Source: Lomentospora prolificans (lineage: Eukaryota; Ascomycota; Sordariomycetes; Microascales; Microascaceae). From it: a DNA stretch of 64,000 nt. This document shows, one piece after another, positions 33,221 through 44,375 of the stretch; position 1 is the first letter of the stretch, and each line of letters starts with the position of its first letter. The position numbers and the translations under genes are program-made. The stretch is from NCBI GenBank assembly GCA_029532625.1, contig JARFXM010000006.1, forward strand, positions 1 through 64,000, written 5' to 3'. Below the pieces are notes generated by a model. The model made no database searches. It saw only the letters and a program-made list of their open reading frames with translations, and had not been told where the DNA came from.

Positions 33221-35253
33221 ATGGAGCCGGAGCCGACAACTATTACAGGACAACTGCCACCGCGACCGCCCTCTCAATTACGGGCAACATCCCAACCGCC
33301 AGGTGCAGAAGAGGGCCCTGTCGACACCATGACCCCACCGGACCACCGCCCGCCGATCCCTGTCCACGCCTCCCACGACTTACCAACAGGCCGCCCAGAA
33401 TCGACCGACGACCGTAATGCGCCGCAACTATATCGCGTTCCCAGCATTCGTCTCAGGCGCCGGTCAGCCGCTTCCGTTCGCTCTGTTCGCCCGGAGCCAG
33501 CCCGACCGCAAGAAGCCCACGCTAGCGCCGCTCATGATGGGTCCCTACCTGTTCGCCCACGGAGCACCTCCGAACCCCAAGCGATGAGCCAACGCCTATA
33601 CCGGCCCCAAATCGTTCCATGCAGCGCAAGAGGCCCTTCAACGGCCGCGGTGATGCCCCGCCTTACCGAAGAAGGCGCCCGTCCTAGTCTCGCTGATCTC
33701 GAACGACCTTTGTCGTCGAACTCTTTACCCTCTGCTTGTCCGCCCACCGACCGGGCCCTGCGCACTCAGACAACGCCTCATACCCAGAATCAAGGCGGCC
33801 GATGGCTAGGAACACGGAGGCTTAGCAGAATACTGCGGCCAGGCCAGGGCGCCAGTGTCCGCGTTGCTGGGCAGGAAAACAGAGACGCAGAAGCTGACAC
33901 GGATTATAATGACCGTCTTGTGGACTGGCTAGATATGTTTGGTATGTTAATAAACCGCGAAACCTAGCCCGTAGAGTGCCCGACGGAAAATGCTAATCCG
34001 AAGAAACTCTAGACCCTGAGATCCAGACGTTGTCGACCTTGACAAACGTGCAGAACTCTCTCTTCGTTCCCGACCTTGGTGGCTTAGTTAACCGCCGACC
34101 CACGTACGTCGTTTCGGAATACGAACGCGAATTTCAGAGACCTAGCACTGCCGGATCAGAACCTCAGCGCCGGGAAGGAGAGGAGCCTGAACAGGAACGC
34201 CCAGGGATTGAACGAACCAGCAGCATCAGCTCACGCTTGACAGACTCCCACTTCGCTGCTTTACCCCATGGGACAACGTTAGAAGGGTGGACAGTAGCAG
34301 AGAAGCTGGAGCTGGAAGATCACGTCCGCCACATGCTCCATTCCCGCCGCTCGCGGTTCATGCGCGGGTTGAAGGGTTTCGGTCAGTATGTCAGGACACC
34401 ACTCGGCTTCTTCGTCACTCTCTACGCCGTCCTTATTACTCTCTTTGGCCTCGCATGGGTGCTGTTCCTTATCGGATGGATCTACGTCGGTGAGAAGCAA
34501 GTCTATACAATCCATATCATAGACAGTGTCCTTGTCGCGCTCTTCGCCATCGTGGGTGACGGGATGGCACCTCTTCGGGCCATTGATACATACCACATGA
34601 TTTTCATTATTCACTACTACCGCGTTGTTAAAAAAGCAGACCAACGCAAAAGGAAAAATCCAAAAACTACTCCAAGGAAGCTTGACGGAGGCTACACGAA
34701 CGAAGAATACATGAACCAGAAGCCCCCTACTCGGGATGGAGGTCATGAACTGCTCCGCCCGGAGAACACCGGCAGCCTACCGACGGCCAATGTGGACACC
34801 GAAACGACCGATCTCGAGAGCGGAAATCTCTCGGAGAAGTCTAGCCCTGAGGACCAGATAGAGGCTTCAGGGCTCACCTCCAAACAGCTGAAGAGCCTTA
34901 GCCACCACCAAGAGAAGCTGGCTAAGTCACATAGCTTCTACAAGGCGCAGGATACATTTACACATCACGCTTTCCCTCTCGGCTACTTGATAGGCATCAT
35001 CGTACTGCTCGACTGCCACTCGTGCCTGCAGATCTCTCTAGGCGCATGTACCTGGGGCATTGACTATCATACGCGGCCGTTCGCCATCACTACGACCATT
35101 CTATCAGTCAGCATCGCTTGCAATATTACCGCGGGTTTGCTTATTAGCATCGGAGACCGGAAGACGAGGAAAAAAGACGTTATTGCATTGCTTGACCGCC
35201 AGGAATTAACCGCAACGGCAATTAAGCATGTTAAAAAGAAACGCGGGAACTAG
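33221..35253 (+). CDS. DUF2985-family integral membrane protein, 653 aa
   Basis: Model: exon 1 at 33221-33941, 71-base intron (GTATGT donor, branch GCTAAT, CTAG acceptor), exon 2 at 34013-35253; 1962 nt in frame. The first 240 residues are disordered, rich in Pro, Arg and Ser. The core begins SLFVPDLGGLVNRRPTYVVS and WTVAEKLELEDHVRHML, the signature of a large fungal membrane family (DUF2985). Predicted helices: FFVTLYAVLITLFGLAWVL near 377, HIIDSVLVALFAIVGDGMA near 418, and two in the C-terminal part (FPLGYLIGIIVLLDC and ITTTILSVSIACNITAGLL). Biochemical role unknown. It is the only intact gene in a region of decayed ones. Confidence 0.88.
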
Positions 35254-35513
35254 AATGAATGTATACTTGAAAGACGCCATTAGTCGTATTTTAACTCCTA
35301 TACCCACACCTAAGTAGTAATGATCCCTTGTCTGCGGTTGTTTCCTCGGCTTACGTGCATGCTGAACCTGTTGCCGACCACTGGCAACTCCCAGCAAAAT
35401 TCCTTCCTCTGTTCTTGACATCATGTGTTGAATAACGGCTTTCGCCTCGTCGAACCAACCATCGCTAATATCTGCTCCACCGTAACTGCGGGCTATATTA
35501 TCTATCCTCGACT
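35254..35513. other. Short intergenic region
   Basis: A minus-strand ORF (35206-35520; ADISDGWFDEAKAVIQHM) overlaps the 3' end of the DUF2985 gene. It faintly resembles another at 29476-29670 (GSNEAKTAIHNSLSKA), perhaps remnants of a repeated family. Confidence 0.3.
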
Positions 35514-36728
35514 GTGCCAATCACAGCCGTACTATCTACATCAAGGACAGCGGCATCTTTGAGCACTTCTGACAGAAGAAAGAATTTGATCTGCTCGCTG
35601 GTTCTGACCACGTGCCATTCAATTAAGCTGGATCGTTTAGTAAGCCTCATAAACTGGTTGTTCGACCCGCGATGCCGGAAACATGAATCACCCCGCGACG
35701 GGTGTATCGATGCCAAGTGCACGATGGCTCAGCGATTCGCCAACGCGATCCTGCGTTTAGAAAAGTGCACGGAGGTGGTGCTTATGGACGACGAAAATTC
35801 GCATTGGGGGCATACTCCTGAGGACTCTCTAACATCGGATGATGCGATTAATCTTGTTCTCCACGGTTTCTCAATTCCCGGTGCCCCGCCCTTTTGTCAG
35901 TTTCATGCTCATTTGCGATCACCTCGGTCTGGTTTACCTCGGAGTACGCCGAGGACAATCATTGACGGAATACTGCCTAACTGGCGCACTAATTTGCAGG
36001 ATTTTGTCCTCGAGTATCAAGGAAGAAACACTTCCTATCTAAGCCTGCTGGCTAGTGCTCCCAATATCAGGTCCCTCCGCCTGCACATTAGTCACACGGA
36101 CGTCTATTACGGTTATTCAACGGGTGCGTACCTCATCGACCACTACCAGGACTTCGTGCCGCCTTTGCATACCCTCGGCCTAGGAAAAATGCAGTTAAGC
36201 GAGCAAGAATTCGTACGGCTCTTATCCAGGCACCAGGAAACACTTACTACTTTAGATATCTATAACATTAGCCTGACGGAGGGTTCATAGAGGAATGTGC
36301 TGGAGCACCTTCGTTCAGTGCCATATCCCAAACGTCGGCGGCTGTCCATGCACAGATGCCGTGAGGGATCAGACGGAAGTCGCCTAACTGGGGTTTGCCA
36401 GCCCTGTTAGGTTCGGAAAGACCACGCGTTACGAATTGCCTGTCGCGGCGAGTTTTACTTTGCGACAACTAAGTGTTCAATAGCAGAAGAAGACTTGCAC
36501 ATTGGGGGGTTTATCTTCGAGAGCGACGAGGGCACATCGGGCATCGCAAATGCGGTGGACGCCATTTTGGAGCGGTCTCGACTCATCCCGGTTCAATATA
36601 TGCCCGGAAACAATGTCGTATCCTCGGAGATCAATGGAATCAGACGCCAAACGAATCGCACGTTCAACGATTCCCTCCCCAAAGCATACTCGAAGTGGAC
36701 TGGGTTGGGAGCGGCGAAAGATTCGTGA
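35514..36728 (+). pseudogene. F-box/leucine-rich-type protein remnant
   Basis: An open frame to 36290 has leucine-rich features (SYLSLLASAPNIRSLRLHI, LHTLGLGKMQLSEQEFVRLL, HQETLTTLDIYNISLTEGS) typical of fungal F-box-associated regions. It is then interrupted by TAG, where a Trp codon would fit (EGS-stop-RNVLEHLRSVP). The frame continues, stops again after VCQPC, and a related piece resumes at 36495-36728 (LHIGGFIFESDEGTSGIA). No F-box start is present upstream. I read this as a truncated gene with several nonsense changes. Confidence 0.5.
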
Positions 36729-37686
36729 TGGCTCAAACTATTGTCTTTCTTATTTATTGGAAACTATTGCCTTTCTTACTTTTTCTTGTTGAGACTGTGT
36801 GTGGTACCTGTATGCTTGTGAAAAATGGCCCGCCAAATTTAACAGCTAATGTCAACATCAAACATATTGCAGTTGATTTTGACGCATTTTCACAGCTGAG
36901 AGCACCCCCTCTTAATAATTTCATTTCAGTACTTCTAATACAGGTGTCGGATGAGGGATCAGTGTGTTACTCACATCCGACGCTGTCTCCAGAAGACTAG
37001 GTGCTGAACTTCGCAGCCATTGGCTTCAAATTGCAAGAGATAATGACAGGTACCTAAAAGAAATATTTCGATTGTCCACAAGGGAGAAGCAGCAAGGAAT
37101 CTAGCCTATGAATAACCTTGTTGCACTTGCAGTGTTGGCCTGGCCACATGGTGAAATCTACAAACGAAATTTGATCAAGCCTCCCTTGGTGTTGCTCATC
37201 ATGCTAAGAATTATATGACAGGAATCTTTGATATGATCAGATGTCACGATACTGTAGACTACTTCCATCCCTAACTGACACATTTCTTCTACACTTACAT
37301 GCACTCCTTAACAGGAATCTGTGAACTGGAAGTAAGCTAATATGTAGCAAGGTGTTACTTTCAATGTTAGGGTATTGAAGTCTTGCCTTAGATCCTTATA
37401 AATACAACCTAAGCATTAAAACCACCCACCTTCTCAAGTTTATTCATTGTTAATATTAAAGTCAAGGTCTGTACATTGGATGGTGGAAGACAGTTACACA
37501 ATATACTAACAAACACCAACTCACTGAGCTACATCCTGGCTGATACTAAGAAGGATTTAGGATTTTGTGCCCAGTCAGAGATAGAGACTGCTGAGGTCAT
37601 ACAAAAGAACGCGAAAAAGTTCCCGCGGCTTGGAATACTTACAACTAACGAATGAGAAGGCTATTTAACCACCTGAACTAGCGGCG
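36729..37686. other. AT-rich gene-poor spacer
   Basis: About 950 bases, AT-rich, with no gene. A stretch from about 37350 (TGTTACTTTCAATG) through TATAAATACAACC has the look of an LTR promoter and may be a solo LTR, but I found no second copy to prove it. Confidence 0.35.
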
Positions 37687-39279
37687 TCACCCCGCTTCTG
37701 AGATTATGTCCAACACGGCCATCGCAGCATTGTGTCCGCCGATCCCACTCACCGCGCCTCCTCTCCTCGCGCCGGAGCCACAAAGGAGAATACGCTCGCC
37801 ATACTCAGTATCTACCCCCCACCGCTGTGCAGGTGTTCTCCGATCATCGCAATCGTCAATGAAGGGCCAAGATAAGGGCCCATGGAAAATGTTACCACCG
37901 GGCATATTGAGAGCCCGCTCGATATCAAGAGTTGTTTTAGTTTCGATGCATGGATGTCCATGGGCGTCCTTCATAAGTAGATTCTCAATAGGTTCTGCTA
38001 AGACCGAGTTGAGTGAGTCGAGGACCGCCTGTTGTAATTTCTGCCGTTGCGAGTCGTTGTTCTCGATAGTGAGAAGCCGATCAGGGACATGCAGACCGAA
38101 TACTGTCAGAGTGTGCACTCCCGATGCGGCAAGCTCGGGGCTGAGTATCGAAGGGTCTGCTAGGGAATGGCAGTAAATTTCGCATGGTAGGACTTCAGGA
38201 ATACATCCGCTGAGAGCCTGTTGGTGTGCCCTAGAAAGCTGGTCATAACTTTCGTTGATATGGAAGGTTCCGCCAAAAGCTGCTTCGGGTGAGACGGATG
38301 TGTCGCGGAGTTTGGGTAGCCTCTTCACCAAGAGGTTTACCTTGACCTGGCTGCCCTCAGGCCGACGCTGTACTGTAGGGGATGTCCTGGTGAGGCGTTC
38401 GAGAACGTATGGCGCAACGTTGGCAAGGATGTAATCTCCAGTGGCGGCCTGCTCAATCCCGTTTCTAATGAAGTTGACTGTCCCTTTCGAGTCAACCGAA
38501 GTTACCTCTGCGCCTGTCATAATGACGGCTCCCGCATGAATTGCAGCATCGGCAAGCTGCTGGGTGACCCTACCCATGCCCCCAATAGGGACATCCCAGT
38601 CGCCTGTGCCGCCACCAATAACGTGGTATAAAAAGCATCGGTTCTCGTCCAAAAAGTCATCTGAAGCAGCAAAAGTTCCTATAAGAGCGTCCGTAAACAC
38701 GACACCGCGAACAAGGTCGTTGGACAGCCGCTCTTCAACGAATTTGCTGATCGGCTGTTCGAATAAGGCGTTCCAGAGTGAGTCATCCCGGAGGCGTTCT
38801 TTAACTTGGCTGCGTGTAGGGAGTGGCTGCGTCAACGTTGGCCAGATGACTTGGGCGACCTTGGTAGTATCCCGGTATAAATCCTCGAATGGTTCAAAGT
38901 CTTCCAAAGCCCCGAGTCCCTCAAAAGATGCGCGTGTTGCATCTGCATCAAGTCGATCGACAAGGAGCCCCCTGCCCTCAGGATGATCCAGGACAGGGGT
39001 GTACGAGGAGTATCGACGCCGCGCCAGTTCAATATCTAGCCCAAGATCCTCGATGATTTTCTTGGGCATTAAGCTGACGAGATAAGCGTAACGAGACAGA
39101 CGGGCATCGACCCCTTCAAAGGCCAGGGCGCTGACGGCTGCACCGCCTGTAGACTCGAGGCGCTCCAGGACGAGCACAGACAAACTTCTTTTAGCGAGAT
39201 AAGCGGCTGCTGTGAGGCCGTTGTGGCCTGCACCAACTATGACAACGTCATATTTGGCGGTCCCGGATGTCGTTGACAT
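37687..39279 (-). CDS. PYROXD2-like FAD-dependent amine/phytoene-dehydrogenase-type oxidoreductase, 530 aa
   Basis: A single ORF. The N-terminal Rossmann motif DVVIVGAGHNGLTAAAYLA (residues 10-29) followed by an acidic LVLE at the strand end binds FAD. TGGAAVSALAFEG follows. The C-terminal flavin motif ERILLCGSGARRGGAVSGIG with HNAAMAVL closes the fold. Overall length and order match the phytoene desaturase-like family that includes PYROXD2. No carotenoid genes are nearby, so carotenoid activity is unlikely; members have varied or unknown substrates. The gene is intact, with normal composition, flanked by long spacers. Confidence 0.88.
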   Translation of the reverse strand: MSTTSGTAKYDVVIVGAGHNGLTAAAYLAKRSLSVLVLERLESTGGAAVSALAFEGVDARLSRYAYLVSLMPKKIIEDLGLDIELARRRYSSYTPVLDHPEGRGLLVDRLDADATRASFEGLGALEDFEPFEDLYRDTTKVAQVIWPTLTQPLPTRSQVKERLRDDSLWNALFEQPISKFVEERLSNDLVRGVVFTDALIGTFAASDDFLDENRCFLYHVIGGGTGDWDVPIGGMGRVTQQLADAAIHAGAVIMTGAEVTSVDSKGTVNFIRNGIEQAATGDYILANVAPYVLERLTRTSPTVQRRPEGSQVKVNLLVKRLPKLRDTSVSPEAAFGGTFHINESYDQLSRAHQQALSGCIPEVLPCEIYCHSLADPSILSPELAASGVHTLTVFGLHVPDRLLTIENNDSQRQKLQQAVLDSLNSVLAEPIENLLMKDAHGHPCIETKTTLDIERALNMPGGNIFHGPLSWPFIDDCDDRRTPAQRWGVDTEYGERILLCGSGARRGGAVSGIGGHNAAMAVLDIISEAG

Positions 39280-41774
39280 GGCTGGTCTGCGTCGTAGATG
39301 ATTCCTATATCATCCGCTAGATCTGCGACTTGGGAGGAGAGATTGGATGGATTCTAACACGAGTTCCCTCTCCGACACCCCACTTTAGGGGCAAGCCTAG
39401 ATATTGATTTAAAAACAGTCTGCGTGTCACATACTCTCCTGTGAGCTTTTTCATGCTTTCCGGAGGGCGCTGCAATCTCATATTATGTAGATCGCGCGCG
39501 GGGCGCCGTCTCGGTGCTCTCAGTGCGGGGTTCAAGACAGATCAGGAGACCATAACTACAGGAGCGGTTTGCGTCGGAGTTGGAGCAAATATTACTCAGA
39601 GATATTAGAATCATAATACAACGTCTGATATTGCATAAAAAGGGGTAACTAGCTGAGGGACATCTTCCCGCCTTTAACTGGTAATAAGACTCTGTGCACA
39701 GGGGAAATTGCATTTGCTCGGTATAGGCATTTTTGGCTCCTATGACCACATATTATGCCATCCACCATGCCTCACCAATGTTTGTGCCGGACAATGCCCC
39801 CATCGGAGGCTGGAACGTGCAAATGTAGTCGAAACCAGTCAAAATTGGGGTTTACTCTGTGGTCGTGTCGCCCTTGTTCTATGCTGGTAAAGGAACTGGT
39901 TCTACCATACATTTCCTCTCGGCGTGGTCGCGGGTCATGCAGCGTCGTATTTGTACAAACCAGAACGCGAGGGCCAGACCAAGGACATGAAGCACCGTCT
40001 CTCGATCGACTGGCAGCTTTTCTTGAATGCTAGCGTTTTAGTATAAGCATTTAATCAGACGGTGTGAGGCGAGATAAGGACTCTTCTCAAGCGGTTGTGT
40101 GGTCATTGCTGGCTACGCATAAAGACCTGGGCGATACTAGCCTCCTTGGGGTCGTTATTACACGCGAGACGGTTAACAGGCTTATGACGGTTGAAGGTCA
40201 CAGGGAGTCTGGGTCTCGCGGATTGTTGCGCAGCCTTGTAGAACGTGTAATAGTCGATGGCCATGCCCTAAAACGCTACTCGCCTACCAAGTATTCCGCT
40301 AACCTTATTCCTCGCGCACAGCTAGCACTTTTTTGATTTTGATGATAGCATATGCAATATACGCCGATGGCAAACATATGTCTGATAACTTTCAGAGTAA
40401 GGAAACTACGGATTGAACCACAGAGTGTTACCGTGAGCAGCCATGTCTGTTACTCTGCTCTTCGTTATATCATGGAATATTCTCGGAGTCTGTGTAGTAA
40501 TAATACTCTTCAGCTCATACAAGTAGCGAGATTTCCAATCACCACACATCAATTATCGCAGGAATATAAAGTGCAAAACATAGTATATTTCTGGCGTGGT
40601 ATGAATCTGTGGTCCTGTATATAGCATCTTAAATGTGCGTAGTCGGCTGTACTTTTCATTGCGGCCTGACCTCATTGCTAACAGAAATGACGTATACTAT
40701 GCGCTGCTAACCTTCGCACGCGATCGGGGTCGGATTTTCCAGTAGCTACGATCCAAATTCTAACACACAGTCGACTCTATCTCCCACTTATAGAAGATGA
40801 GTGGTCGATCAAAAATATTTTAGACACTCACGGGCCAGACTCGGGCGGCAAGGGCTGATCGTGACAAGTCACGCACTTTGCGACGCAAGTCGGGCGGAAC
40901 TCAGGCCAAGTGAGGTTCTATATTGGTGGCCGCTGTTTAACAGATGAGTCGTGCCCGCATATCGGGGAATATTGTGCCATGGATGCTTGCTGCTTCTTAG
41001 AATTACCTGTATCCGGGAACCACGCTGACATAGCTTTCGACTGATTGTGTTGATGGTTCACACGGGTGTTTGGAGGTATCTGTTGCGCTATCCAGGCGGC
41101 AGTTCCGGTTGAATATATTGTGGGTGAAGAGTCAATTGAACACTGCTGGCGATCTCTCTTTCCAAGGCTGATAGCTGCTTACATTCTCCATGCAATAATA
41201 GCCTTCCCTTTGAAGCCGGAATTGGGTGTATACCTCGCGACCATCGCTTTTCATACGTCGAAATGGGAAATGTGCAATCAAAGGATATGGGACAAGTTTC
41301 AGCTTGATTAAGAAAATAACTAGGATATCAATTAACCGTAGTTATGTGAAAACAATGAAGCTAAATCTCAGATTCTTACCTTCGTAGAATTCGATACAAC
41401 TCTCGATCCTGGTCAATGGAGTTCTCCGCATTTCCTGGTCCTGCTCCACTCTGCGTTAATCCCTTTTCAGGCTTGGCTCCACCCTCTCGCGCATAGGCGG
41501 CCCGGAACCAATTCTATGCAAGAGCTCCGTGAGGACTCGGCTTTTTTTCCTCTCTCTTTCAGATCTGACCGCCCCCCCTCGCGCCGATTCCACACAACTC
41601 CTCAGAGCCTTTTGCTTCGGTGACCTTTTTATTCACCTGCCGAGTCCAAATCACAAAGATAAGACGAGGCGTACACTGCTCTTGCAATCACCACGCCAGT
41701 ACCTCCCGCCTCCATCATCGGGTCAATCAAATCCCCGAGCCATCGTCTCTCAGAGTGTCAACCCCGCGTTTGGG
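39280..41774. other. Long gene-poor spacer (about 2.5 kb)
   Basis: Only short overlapping ORFs occur on both strands and none carries a recognisable domain. I see no tRNA, tandem repeat or transposon ends here. Confidence 0.45.
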
Positions 41775-43413
41775 ATGTCCGGTTGTGAATACAGCACGGT
41801 TATGAGCACAAGATCCGACAAATGCCTTCCGGATGGGCCCAGAGTCATTCCGGAGGCCCTAATATCCAGCACAGCGGTTGGAACTCATTCGAAATATGCG
41901 AACGAAATGCGCCAGGGCAACGGCGAGGAGCAGAAGGCCGACTCAGACCGCGTGTCTGATGAGGAAAGAGGCACCACAAGCTCTATACAACGATGGAGTT
42001 ATCCCAGGGGGAATATCCCACGATTGATGTTCGGATTCATGTCCTTTTTGATCGCGGGAATGACCGACGCTGCTATCGGAGTGCGCTTCATCCAGATATT
42101 GAGACCCCTCTCGGAATAATACAAGCTAACCGATGTGGTAGGCCCTACTCCCTTACGTAAGATCGTACCTAGACCTTGCCTCTTTTGAAATCTAAGGATT
42201 GACATTACTCGTAGCTCGAAGAATACTACCACTTGAACTATACGACCGTGTCTCTCATCTTTCTTACCCCCTTCGCGGGTTACTCTGTGGCTGCCTTTAC
42301 CAACGCCAGCATCCACCTGCATTTTGGGCAGCGCGGCATCGCTGTTCTGACACCCCTCTGCCATGTTATCGCCTTCGCCGTCATGTCTATTCATCCGCCG
42401 TTTCCAGTACTAGTTATTTTGTACGGCTTGTCGGGGTTCGGCAACGGGCTTGCGGATGCAGCATTCTGCGCTTGGGTGGGGGTGATGCATAAAGCGAACC
42501 AGATCCAGGGGTTCATGCACAGTTGTTACTCAATCGGCGCTCTATGCGCGCCACTTATCGCTACCTCTATGGTCGTACACTCAAGGCTCCCGTGGTACAC
42601 GTACTTTTACATCATGACCGGTTTATCTGCACTCGAGTGGGTGGGCATGGTTGTATCTTTTTGGAAACGGACCGGGGCCGTCTACCGGGCAGAGCATCCT
42701 AGGGAAGAAGGAAGTAAAGGATCCGGCACAAAGGAAGCGCTTAAAAGCAAGGTTACGTGGCTTGGCGCCGTGTATTTCTTTACTTATATGGGTGTCGAAG
42801 GTATGGCATGGCAACTTCCCTTCCTATCACGACTACATTTTTGAGCTAGCCTAACGGTGCTATTAATATAGTTGGCCTTGGAGGGTGGGTGGTAACCTTC
42901 ATGCTTCGCGTCCGCAATGCTGGTGAATTCGAAGCAGGTGCCACCGGCTCCGGCTTCTGGGCAGGGCAAGCACTGGGCCGCATGGTGTTGGGTTTCGTAA
43001 CAGAGCGTTTTGGCGAGCGCCTCTGCATAACCATTTATCTCGCGTGCTCAATCGCCCTCCATCTTGTTTTCTGGCTGGTGCCACGCTTCGTGGTATCAGC
43101 AATCGCAGTGTCGCTGGTGGGCTTCTTCATAGGACCCATGTTTCCGGGTGCCATCATGATTACGGCAAAGCTCCTACCCAAACATATACACGTTAGCGCG
43201 ATGGGATTTGCCATGGCCCTCGGTGGTACTGGTGGCACCATATTTCCGTTTGTGATTGGAGCGATTGCTAACGGAAGTGGCGTTTGGGTCATGCAACCGT
43301 TTATTTTGGCGTTATTTGTCGTGCTTGCGATTACCTGGCTGTTATATCCAAGGATTGAGGGCGGAGCATCTGTGAGGGCGAAGATCAAGAAAGCGCTCCG
43401 TATTAGATTTTGA
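41775..43413 (+). CDS. MFS transporter (fungal BSC6-like), 482 aa, four exons including a 15-nt microexon
   Basis: Model: 41775-42080, 42142-42156, 42215-42800, 42872-43413; introns of 61, 58 and 71 bases; 1449 nt in frame. The junctions restore GMTDAAIG|ALLPY|LEEYYHLNYTT, the conserved first helix region of this family, so the 15-nt exon encoding ALLPY is required. About 85 residues of hydrophilic N-terminus precede twelve predicted helices. Conserved pieces include DAAFCAWVGVMHKAN, VGLGGWVVTFMLRVR (rebuilt across the last intron), GRMVLGFVTERFGER and a short basic C-terminus. Family members are plasma- or endomembrane transporters of unknown substrate. Confidence 0.88.
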
Positions 43414-44375
43414 TTGTTAACCTCGGCTACCGGCGTAACAACCGTAGAAGTAGAGTTAGACCACATCTCCTGGTCCCGAGAGATGAGAGATAGGGCACAG
43501 ATGGCTGGACGCGTTAATCGATGTTTAGGGACGGTGGCGTATAGGCAATTGATACACGAGAGACGGTATGTGTTGGATATGTCTGCGAAGGCGAAAATAA
43601 AGGGAGAAAGGGCACAATCTTGGAGCGGCCTCATTCAAAGTAGAACCCAGAGCTTGAAGAACTCTTCAAATATAAGTGCCGAGTCGAGAGCCTAAATCTC
43701 AATGAAAATGCAGCATTCTTATCCTCTGCTCGGCGCGATGGGGACTACGAGGGAGGTTAAAAAATAAAAAGGACATCACTCCATACCTGCATATTCACTA
43801 TATCAGAGAAGGGAACCATAATTTGGGCAGAAAACCGGCTTCTTCTCTGCTTTTAAGGTTCAATGTGGGCCGTTGATGAGAACTCGGAGCCATGAGACTG
43901 CACTGCACTGGCCATTACCAACGTAAGGACGCTCACAGACCCTCCACCAGGAAAGATAAATGCCAATGAACCATGGCCGTATCATTAAATAAAAGGTTTA
44001 CTTTCCGTCCCATTCTGGTGTCGTCTGAACTACAGCGGGAGTGTCAAAAAGTTTAGCATTTTTCAGGATTAAACATGCTCCCCAGAGATGGCATTCGGGG
44101 GGGGATCAATGGGGCAATAATCTCACCTCTGGCCGTAGAATCACTCCCAATACGAATACGTAAACACTAGATATTGCCTGTGACCTAAAGTATACATATC
44201 GCTGACAGCACGGTAGTGGCTGTCAATCCCCGGCACATACCCTCGCGCTGTCGTTTTTCTCCGCACAGGAAATTCTGTTCGCTGATCATTCTGAGCCCGA
44301 TCATGGGAACTAATTATTCATGATTCTATCTGAGTGCGAAATGGAGATTGCTGATGAACGTTATCTTGCTGTCCA
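43414..44375. other. Intergenic region between convergent genes
   Basis: About 960 bases holding both 3' ends. No supportable gene. Poly-purine and short C/G runs are present (for example around 44096-44108). Confidence 0.45.

Noticed and set aside
37350..37530. Possible solo LTR
   Set aside because: Only a promoter-like composition is visible. No second copy, target duplication or matched ends were found.
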